Positions 57,884 to 64,000 of a stretch of 64,000 nt of DNA are shown here, in pieces. A model generated the notes under the pieces. The model saw only the letters and a list, made by a program, of their open reading frames with translations, was not told the DNA's origin and did no database searches. Positions within the stretch are counted from its first letter, which is position 1. Each line of letters begins with the position of its first letter. The translations under genes were made by a program, and so were the position numbers. Origin of the DNA: Erythrobacter sp. (GTDB lineage: Bacteria > Pseudomonadota > Alphaproteobacteria > Sphingomonadales > Sphingomonadaceae); assembly GCA_027311945.1 (NCBI GenBank), contig DAICXZ010000013.1:1-64000 (forward strand), in the 5' to 3' direction.

Positions 57884-60625
57884 ATGACATCGTGTTTGCC
57901 ACACACCCCATTTCACCAAGCGACTGCGACTTCATTCGATTGGAAATACGGCCGCCATTGGTCGGCAGGATCAACGCCCTCGGCACCCTTCGTGCTCGAG
58001 CTAGATCAGTTGCTGTGGGGCGGCCATGACGAAAAGGTTCTTCCGCTGCTTCGCAGCCTTGTTGCAGATGGCCCGCCCGCAGAGCGCGCCCTCGCCGGCT
58101 GGGTGTTAGCTCGCTGGGAAGCAGAGCATGGCACTGCCGAACGTGCGCGACAGGCTATCCTCGCATTTCACGCCGATCGCGACCACCAACACGTGGTCGA
58201 CCATCAAGGACCCTTTTTGCTTGCGATCCAGCTATGTACAGCGCACGGCGATATCGCCACAGCTCGTACCTTGCTCAACGAAGCTATCGAGCGCTTTGGT
58301 TCGCACGCCGACCTGACATTGGCCGAGCTCCAAGTTTCGCGCGCCGAAGGCGCCGACACGCGTCGACTATCGGAGGTGCTCCGACGCCTTCACCGTGGCG
58401 CAGGCCTTTCGAAAGTTTCGCTGTTACCCGGCGACACCCCATCATTCGACCGACTTGTCGCAGAGCACCACCTCCCAGAAGTTACCGTTCCGCATAACGC
58501 GCCACTCGTAAGCGTAATTGTGCCGATCCATAATGCAGCGCTTGAACTTCCGACAGCCTTGCGCGGCCTGTGCGCACAATCATGGCCGAACCTAGAAATA
58601 CTCTTGATAGACGATGGCTCAACCGATGCCAGCCCGTCAGTCGCATGCACGCTTGCCGAACATGACAATCGCATAAAGGTGCATTTACGCGAGCGCAACG
58701 AGGGGGCCTATCCGGTGCGCAATTTCGGCTTAGCCAAGGCGCTGGGAGATTTCGTCACAGTCCATGACGCCGATGATTGGTCACATCCGCAAAAGATCGA
58801 GCTGCAAGTAAGAGCGTTGCTGGACAACAGTCGTTGCAAAGCTTCGGTATCGCATTGGGTTCGCGCCGGCAATGATCTCGCAATGACTCGATCACCCAAG
58901 GAAGGTGGCTGGATTCATCGCAACGTATCGTCTTTAATGTTTCGCACCAGTCTGCGCGACGAGATCGGCTATTGGGACCGCCTCAGTGTTAACGCTGACA
59001 CCGAATACTATTACCGCATACTCCATCTGTATGGTCCTGAGGCAATAGTCGAGGTCTGTCCGGGTGTTCCACTAGCGTTTGCTCGCACCCTTGCAGATTC
59101 CCTCACCAATCAAAGTGAGACGCATCTGCGTACGCAAGTGCGCGGCGTTCGCCACGACCATATGGAAGCAGCCAAGTACTGGCATAGCCAGGCAAGTCGA
59201 CCCGATCAGCTCTACTTACCAGAACATCCTTCTACCCGCCCGTTTGCCGTCCCGGTACAAATTGATTTGGGCCCACCGCCAGGTCCCGAAAACGACTTTG
59301 ACAAGCTTAAAGGTTCTGAATTTTTCGACGAGGATTGGTACTTGCAGGCGTATCCAGACGTGAGACATTCCGGTATGGGGGCCGTGCGTCATTACTTAGC
59401 TTCAGGCGCGGAAGAGAATCGCGACCCAGGGCCGCTTTTCAGCACTAGCGGCTACAGGCTGAAAAGCGATCTTGGGCCGCAGGAAAATCCTTTGCTGCAT
59501 TTTTTGAAGCGCCCGCACGATGTTCCTGAACTCCGCCTCCCGAGCTTCGCAGGGGATATAGCGGAAAGCGAAGGCGCCGCATTGCCAGTGCTCGTCTTCG
59601 CACATCTTTCGGGCGAGACATTGTTTGGAGCGGAGCGAAGCCTGCTGGACGTCCTGGCTCGCCTCCAGCGCACCGGTTACTCGCCGGTTGTGGTCCTACC
59701 TTCGCATCACAACGCTGAGTATCTTGGACGCTTGCGGCAACTCTGCGCCTCCGTCGAAACGCTACCTCAAACTTGGCGCAGCGGGATTTATCGGCAAAAT
59801 CCGGACACGATCGCAGCCATCCGGGCTCTCATTCGAAAGCATGATCCTTGCGAAATTCATGTGAACACTGCCATGCTTGATGCGCCGCTAACTGCCGCGC
59901 GCGCGGAGAAAGTGCCGAGTGTTGTATATGTGCGCGAGATGCCTGCGGAAGACCCCGAACTGTGCCGATCGGTCGCAATATCCCCCGAAGTACTGCGCAA
60001 ACAGTTGCTAGCTGATGCGGATCGCTTCGTTGTGCCTTCTACCGCGACCGCCAAATGGCTTGCTTGCCCGGCCCGCATCACAGTGCGACCGAATGCCGTA
60101 GATGAGTCCCTGTTCGACTTGCCCTTCGAGCCCGGGCGTTTCTTGAATGTTGGCCTGATCAGCAGCAACATTGCGAAAAAAGGAATCGGCGACTTCGTAG
60201 CCGCCGCCGATCTGGTCGCCCGCCTCGGAGTTGCGGTGCGTTTTCTACTCATCGGTCCAAATACTGTCGATCTTGAGGGCCTTCGTCCCTTCCCGCCCAA
60301 CGTGCGATTATGCGGATATGCAGCAAGTCCACTGGCAGCGGTCACCCAGGCGGACGTGGTTGTCAGCCTGTCGCAGTTTGCGGAAAGCTTCGGCCGGACC
60401 GTCGTCGAGGCCATGGCGGCTGGCCGCCCGGTGATATGCTATGACCGCGGTGCCCCACCATCGCTTGTCGTAAGCGGAACGACCGGACTAGTTGTCCCCC
60501 AGGACTCAGTCATTGCCGTGGCCGAAGCGGTGCTTGCCCTTGATGCAGATCGCGATCTTCTCGGTCGATTCAGTGAGGCTGCGCGGCGGCAAGCACGACA
60601 AATTCAAGCACAAGCCCTCACATGA
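57884..60625 (+). CDS. Large multidomain glycosyltransferase: GT2 domain, YPDV-type repeat domain, GT4 domain
   Basis: The protein of about 913 residues is modular. It has an alpha-helical TPR-like N-terminus (LLRSLVADGPPAERALAGWV, LNEAIERFGSHADLTLAELQ), then a GT2 domain (SVIVPIHNAALELPTALRGL, LIDDGSTDASP, VHDADDWSHPQKIEL). A short repeat domain follows (EDWYLQAYPDVRHSGMGAV, RHYLASGAEENRDPGPLFS), then a GT4 domain (VRPNAVDESLF, GLISSNIAKKGIGDFV, SQFAESFGRTVVEAMAAGRP). It could add two different sugars. The ATG at 57884 has a GGAG site 7 bases upstream, unlike the ATG at 57863. Confidence 0.85.
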   Translation: MTSCLPHTPFHQATATSFDWKYGRHWSAGSTPSAPFVLELDQLLWGGHDEKVLPLLRSLVADGPPAERALAGWVLARWEAEHGTAERARQAILAFHADRDHQHVVDHQGPFLLAIQLCTAHGDIATARTLLNEAIERFGSHADLTLAELQVSRAEGADTRRLSEVLRRLHRGAGLSKVSLLPGDTPSFDRLVAEHHLPEVTVPHNAPLVSVIVPIHNAALELPTALRGLCAQSWPNLEILLIDDGSTDASPSVACTLAEHDNRIKVHLRERNEGAYPVRNFGLAKALGDFVTVHDADDWSHPQKIELQVRALLDNSRCKASVSHWVRAGNDLAMTRSPKEGGWIHRNVSSLMFRTSLRDEIGYWDRLSVNADTEYYYRILHLYGPEAIVEVCPGVPLAFARTLADSLTNQSETHLRTQVRGVRHDHMEAAKYWHSQASRPDQLYLPEHPSTRPFAVPVQIDLGPPPGPENDFDKLKGSEFFDEDWYLQAYPDVRHSGMGAVRHYLASGAEENRDPGPLFSTSGYRLKSDLGPQENPLLHFLKRPHDVPELRLPSFAGDIAESEGAALPVLVFAHLSGETLFGAERSLLDVLARLQRTGYSPVVVLPSHHNAEYLGRLRQLCASVETLPQTWRSGIYRQNPDTIAAIRALIRKHDPCEIHVNTAMLDAPLTAARAEKVPSVVYVREMPAEDPELCRSVAISPEVLRKQLLADADRFVVPSTATAKWLACPARITVRPNAVDESLFDLPFEPGRFLNVGLISSNIAKKGIGDFVAAADLVARLGVAVRFLLIGPNTVDLEGLRPFPPNVRLCGYAASPLAAVTQADVVVSLSQFAESFGRTVVEAMAAGRPVICYDRGAPPSLVVSGTTGLVVPQDSVIAVAEAVLALDADRDLLGRFSEAARRQARQIQAQALT

Positions 60626-60656
60626 TACATTGACCAAAGTTACGGAGAAATTCGTT

Positions 60657-61298
60657 TTAGATAAGCTTTAACGGAGGGTCGGGGAGAGGCGGCCCCACGC
60701 TAAAGATCGCGCGGCCCTCTGCTTGACCATTACGCAAATAATGCAAAAAAGCCGGGATTCTCGCCGTCGTAACATCAGGATGAGCGATGTGATAATCTAG
60801 AGAATTGAAACCGGGCCCCGGATTGTGCAGCTGGTAGGCTCCGTTTGCCACGAAGTACGAGGCTAGGTCGCTGACCTTTTCAACTGCATTGCAATACATG
60901 GCGCCATACCATTCTGCATCAAACAGAGCGGAGTTTCTGACCAGATCAATGTCTCGCGACATTCGCAACTTTGCGCGTCTACACGCCGGTGCGAAGAATG
61001 GTTTTGAGAAGAGCGCCTCCTGTTGCGCAAAAGCTGATCCAAGTTCACCTGCGATATAGCTTTGCAGGCTGGCATTCCGGAGTTGCCTCTGGAGCAAGGC
61101 AACCAGCGCTTCAAGCCGCACCACTTCATCGCTTACATCAGCTGTCTCGGTCAGACTCTCACCACAACGTTGCTCGAGCAGGGGGTGGTGACTGACAAGA
61201 TCTGCCACTCCATCGGAATCTGCTCCGTCGCAGCCACCCGTGTTTTGATCAAAGGAAGCGGTCTCGTTAGGGTGGACGGGCTTCTGGCACATAGGCAT
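60657..61298 (-). CDS. Standalone YPDV-type domain protein
   Basis: The 213-residue protein has a coiled-coil-prone middle (DEVVRLEALVALLQRQLRNA). Its C-terminal domain is clearly related to that inside the neighbouring large glycosyltransferase: FDAEWYGAMYCNAVEKVSDLASY, FVANGAYQLHNPGPGFNS, HIAHPDVTTARIPAFLHYL, RNGQAEGR. These domains accompany polysaccharide glycosyltransferases, but their role is not known to me. It has no signal peptide or membrane helix. It is convergent with the large glycosyltransferase gene and last in the minus-strand operon. Confidence 0.7.
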   Translation of the reverse strand: MPMCQKPVHPNETASFDQNTGGCDGADSDGVADLVSHHPLLEQRCGESLTETADVSDEVVRLEALVALLQRQLRNASLQSYIAGELGSAFAQQEALFSKPFFAPACRRAKLRMSRDIDLVRNSALFDAEWYGAMYCNAVEKVSDLASYFVANGAYQLHNPGPGFNSLDYHIAHPDVTTARIPAFLHYLRNGQAEGRAIFSVGPPLPDPPLKLI

Positions 61299-61306
61299 TC
61301 AGAGGG

Positions 61307-62047
61307 TCATGGCTTTACCGCAAAAACCGTGAGGTTTTCCCGCGGGGGCGTCCAAGGTTTTTGCTGTGCAACTTTTTCGCCCAGCGCACGCGCCTCGTTA
61401 TCGCTGGTGACGTTGATGCTTTCCGCAATTAAGCTTTGATTCAATTCGGGTTCAGCGTTTACCCTCACGATGCGCATTCCAAACGTAGTGAGAATATCGA
61501 CTATCGTCGGCGCACTTATGTAGACAACCTGCTCTGTTAAGAAAGCCGCTTGCTCCGGCAACCCTAGTCCTTCGGCATAGGCAGTGGCAAACTTTCGCGG
61601 AAGATAGGGAGGCCACGGGGCCATTGCGTGGCCGTCCCAGCAGTTGCGAACGTCGTCGGCGAAAAGCGACAGCGTCCCGCCCGGTTTGAGAACGCGAACG
61701 ATTTCCTTCAAGCAAGTTTGAGGCTCTGTTACATGTTCGAATACGAACCAAGAGTAGCAACAGTCAAAGCAGTTCGATTCAAACGGCATCTGCCGACCGT
61801 CATACATATGCAGGCTCTGCTCAGCAGCCGGCTCGTGAGTTCTAGCATTTGCACGGAACTGCTGCTCGCGCGCATCGTCAACTTCGACACCTTTGACCTC
61901 GTGGCCTGCGCGCAGTGCTGCTATAACAAAACCGCCCGCTCCACACCCGAAATCCAAAAAACGCCCCTTTGGGTCCGCTCCGAAGTGCTTTCGATGTTCA
62001 GACTGGAAACGGCTAAACCGCCGCTCGCCCTTTTCAATCACAGACAT
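61307..62047 (-). CDS. Class I SAM-dependent methyltransferase
   Basis: The 246-residue protein has motif I FLDFGCGAGGFVIAALRAG, the acidic VKGVEVDD, the post-I region CCYSWFVFEHVTEPQTCLKE and LKPGGTLSLFADD, an ordinary Methyltransf_11/31-type fold. The substrate is probably a sugar or lipid-linked glycan in the polysaccharide pathway, by context only. It lies 8 bases before the standalone domain gene and 55 bases after the previous gene. Confidence 0.82.
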   Translation of the reverse strand: MSVIEKGERRFSRFQSEHRKHFGADPKGRFLDFGCGAGGFVIAALRAGHEVKGVEVDDAREQQFRANARTHEPAAEQSLHMYDGRQMPFESNCFDCCYSWFVFEHVTEPQTCLKEIVRVLKPGGTLSLFADDVRNCWDGHAMAPWPPYLPRKFATAYAEGLGLPEQAAFLTEQVVYISAPTIVDILTTFGMRIVRVNAEPELNQSLIAESINVTSDNEARALGEKVAQQKPWTPPRENLTVFAVKP

Positions 62048-62102
62048 ACACTCTCCGCAAGTGAACTAGTGCCTCGAGCATCTCGCTGATGCTAGGCGTG
62101 CC

Positions 62103-62759
62103 TCAGGTTTCCGGTACCAACATGACGTCATTGTACATCATCGGTTGAAGCGCCAGATAACGAAACTTGTAAGGATTTTTCAGGCAGAATTCATTCACGG
62201 CGCGGGCAACGCCGCAGTGGAACATACTGGCAGGTGACCACACGGCGTAATCATTGAAAATGAACACACCATCCGTCTTGAGCTTGGGCGCAGATGCTTC
62301 GATGTCTCGGATAACGCCCTCATAACGGTGATCGCCATCAATATAAATAACATCAAAGTAGTTGTCCGGCATCCGAGACATGTTCAAGCCACTATCGCCC
62401 ACATGAGTCTCGACGCGTTTGCTTTCGCCAGCAAGCTCTTCCAAAATTGTAGGATCCACTAGCCGGTCGATATCAATGTCGAAAAGGTGCAGCTTTACTG
62501 GCTCACAGCGGTTTAGAAGCTCCAGAGAAAAGTCTCCCCGGTCGACCCCAACTTCTGCTATGACACCGCCTTTCTTGACACGGTCAAGCAGCGCCAGACG
62601 ATTTACGAGAACCTCGCAACCTTCGAGTTTGTGTGACGGCAGTTCGACAGCCGGGTGGTGGTAGCGCCCTCCTGCTCCGAGGAATTCTTTAAGTGTTCTC
62701 GCAAAAGCCCGACGTTTTTGTTCGACGAATTCGTATGTCACTTCTGGATTATCAGTCAT
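62103..62759 (-). CDS. Class I SAM-dependent methyltransferase (Methyltransf_24-like)
   Basis: The 218-residue protein has GGVIAEVGVDRGDFSLELLN (motif I), LHLFDIDID, the FDVIYIDGDHRYEGVIRDI signature typical of Methyltransf_24 proteins and GVFIFNDYAVW. Members act on small sugars or catechol-like groups in cell-surface glycan clusters. I start at ATG 62759, with a CAGGA site, 8 bases after the stop of the upstream glycosyltransferase. Confidence 0.82.
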   Translation of the reverse strand: MTDNPEVTYEFVEQKRRAFARTLKEFLGAGGRYHHPAVELPSHKLEGCEVLVNRLALLDRVKKGGVIAEVGVDRGDFSLELLNRCEPVKLHLFDIDIDRLVDPTILEELAGESKRVETHVGDSGLNMSRMPDNYFDVIYIDGDHRYEGVIRDIEASAPKLKTDGVFIFNDYAVWSPASMFHCGVARAVNEFCLKNPYKFRYLALQPMMYNDVMLVPET

Positions 62760-62767
62760 ATCCTGCC

Positions 62768-64000
62768 TCAAAGTCTAAAAAATTTCTTAGTAAACTCCTT
62801 CACATCGTACTCCTTCATACTTTGTGAAAAAGCATCCCGGTACAGATTCTGATCCTGTAAATTGGCGAATGCGACAACACGTTCTAAGGCATTTGCCATA
62901 TCATCCACCACATGATCTCCGAAAAGCGACCTTGAACCGGGCCAATTGTAGACAACAGCGTCGCAGCCCGAGGCAAGCCCTTCCATAACCGCAGTGTGGC
63001 ACCCTTCAGAATCGGAGCTGGAGATTATTGTGCCAACACCTCGATACCACTCCTCCATATCAGTGCCGGCAGGGTCGAAACGGACACCTCCTTGAAGAAG
63101 CGGGTCGTTAAAAATGCGCCTGAAAACCTCTTCGAAACGCATCTTGTCGTCGTTGTCTGCATTCCACACCCACTCGATCTGCCAAGGCATTACAGAGCGA
63201 ACCGCAAGGCGGAAACGGTCATCCCTCTGGCGTAACTTAACGAAGAAATCGATCGCCCGGTCAAAACGTTTGTGATCGAATGGGTTTATTCCCACCATGC
63301 CCAAGGTAAATCGAGCGCCCGCATGTTTCTGGCGCTGCAGCTGATCCCAATCGATGAATTGCGGAATTATGTGAATACGTTCTGGATCGCACCCGTGTTC
63401 GCTTATCAATATGTCGCGGAAATAACTCGAGACTACTATTATGGCATCAACGGCCGGCCAATTTATTCGCGAAGGAAAGGCTCGGAACGCCTCAAACCGG
63501 TGCAACCTCACTATAAGTTTGGTTCCTGGACGTTTGTTGTAACTGTGCCACACCGCGTTTTCACAGGCCCATTCGCAAAACACCGTATCGACGCTTTCGG
63601 GTACGTCGGGCTCACCCACGCCGAATTGCGCAGTAGAAGACCAATGCTGCCAGCTAATTTCGACTTTCGGATCGCCTTGGACCTGATCGAGAAATTGGTT
63701 CAAAAACTTCCGGTCGTGTGTCGCTATTAGAACTCGTCGGAATTTTCCCTCCGGGTCAAGGTCGCCACCTTCAGAGCCTCGGATTGCAGTGCCCAGCCGA
63801 TGCGATAACTGCGATGCTGAAAACTGCTTTGCAATTTCCGCGATACGCTGCTGAGCCAAGACGTAGGTGTCACTACCCTTCGTGCGCATAATTTCATGCA
63901 AGCGGCTGACCGGATCCTCTAAGTGTGTATCAACATAGTAAGGATAGTCGTCGCCAAACAGAGCTCGATTTAACGCCGTGTCATTGACAATCGGCGGCAC
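62768..64000 (-). CDS. Glycosyltransferase-like protein, GT-B type (may be 5'-partial at the window edge)
   Basis: At least 410 residues are present, possibly more beyond the window. They show FRRVLIATHDRKFLNQFLDQ, a GT-B linker, RIHIIPQFIDWDQLQRQKHA, TLGMVGINPFDHKRFDRAID, SSSDSEGCHTAVMEGLASGC and VVYNWPGSRSLFGDHVVDDM, typical of GT4 relatives acting on surface polysaccharide. It is the first gene visible of a minus-strand unit that continues with two methyltransferases and the standalone domain protein. Its true start may lie past 64000. Confidence 0.75.
   Translation of the reverse strand: MPPIVNDTALNRALFGDDYPYYVDTHLEDPVSRLHEIMRTKGSDTYVLAQQRIAEIAKQFSASQLSHRLGTAIRGSEGGDLDPEGKFRRVLIATHDRKFLNQFLDQVQGDPKVEISWQHWSSTAQFGVGEPDVPESVDTVFCEWACENAVWHSYNKRPGTKLIVRLHRFEAFRAFPSRINWPAVDAIIVVSSYFRDILISEHGCDPERIHIIPQFIDWDQLQRQKHAGARFTLGMVGINPFDHKRFDRAIDFFVKLRQRDDRFRLAVRSVMPWQIEWVWNADNDDKMRFEEVFRRIFNDPLLQGGVRFDPAGTDMEEWYRGVGTIISSSDSEGCHTAVMEGLASGCDAVVYNWPGSRSLFGDHVVDDMANALERVVAFANLQDQNLYRDAFSQSMKEYDVKEFTKKFFRL

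Overview
The window is about 64 kb of high-GC DNA, visibly around 65% over most of its length. It reads as the chromosome of an alphaproteobacterium of the order Sphingomonadales, most likely the Erythrobacteraceae. The evidence is the style of the gltBD, lolA-xth-ribA and rnd-lptC-lptA neighbourhoods, exosortase-associated polysaccharide genes, an intracellular PHA depolymerase, and a short LOV-HTH photoreceptor closely resembling EL222 of Erythrobacter litoralis. I see no rRNA, tRNA, CRISPR array or prophage.

Layout. (1) 1-4.6 kb: the end of an IS3-family element lies against the tail of an interrupted gene. Next is a minus-strand unit cysD-cysNC-exosortase-epsI, which couples sulfate activation to an exosortase. 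(2) 4.8-24.8 kb: mostly housekeeping. It holds an aminopeptidase P, an EF-hand protein co-transcribed with a two-component system, a HerA-like ATPase, fused pabBC, an aminotransferase, a pseudouridine synthase, arfB, rpmG, lolA, xth, ribA, a zinc-finger protein, a beta-helix protein, a small SPFH / ribbon-helix-helix / membrane-protein cassette behind a palindrome, recQ, two small lipoproteins and uppP. (3) 24.8-31.8 kb: an M13 peptidase, an MsbA-like ABC exporter, phaZ, the LOV-HTH regulator and a fasciclin protein. (4) 31.9-34.8 kb: an O-antigen-ligase-like protein and a glycosyltransferase of exosortase-A-associated type. (5) 34.8-42.7 kb: a large acidic membrane-anchored protein of unknown function, then gltB and gltD. 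(6) 42.9-46.1 kb: a lower-GC island with an asparagine-synthetase-like gene, an IS110-type remnant and 0.7 kb with no supportable gene. (7) 46.1-48.8 kb: ung, rnd, lptC, lptA. (8) 48.9-64 kb: a surface-polysaccharide locus. It has rfbACDB (dTDP-rhamnose), glycosyltransferases, a KpsE/KpsM/KpsT-type capsule ABC exporter, a large multidomain glycosyltransferase, and a minus-strand operon of a glycosyltransferase, two methyltransferases and a small protein. From about 54.8 kb the base composition is visibly lower in GC.

How the genes work together. Much of the window serves the cell envelope: dTDP-rhamnose synthesis, glycosyl transfer, ABC-type export, lipid recycling (uppP), LPS transport (lptC, lptA), lipoprotein trafficking (lolA), and two separate exosortase-related loci. 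Two intergenic regions (16.5-16.7 and 31.06-31.14 kb) each hold a promoter-like sequence, a hairpin with a C-rich loop and an intrinsic terminator. They are my best candidates for undescribed small RNAs. The second lies beside the LOV-HTH gene and shares a 15-base repeat with the region upstream of the fasciclin gene.
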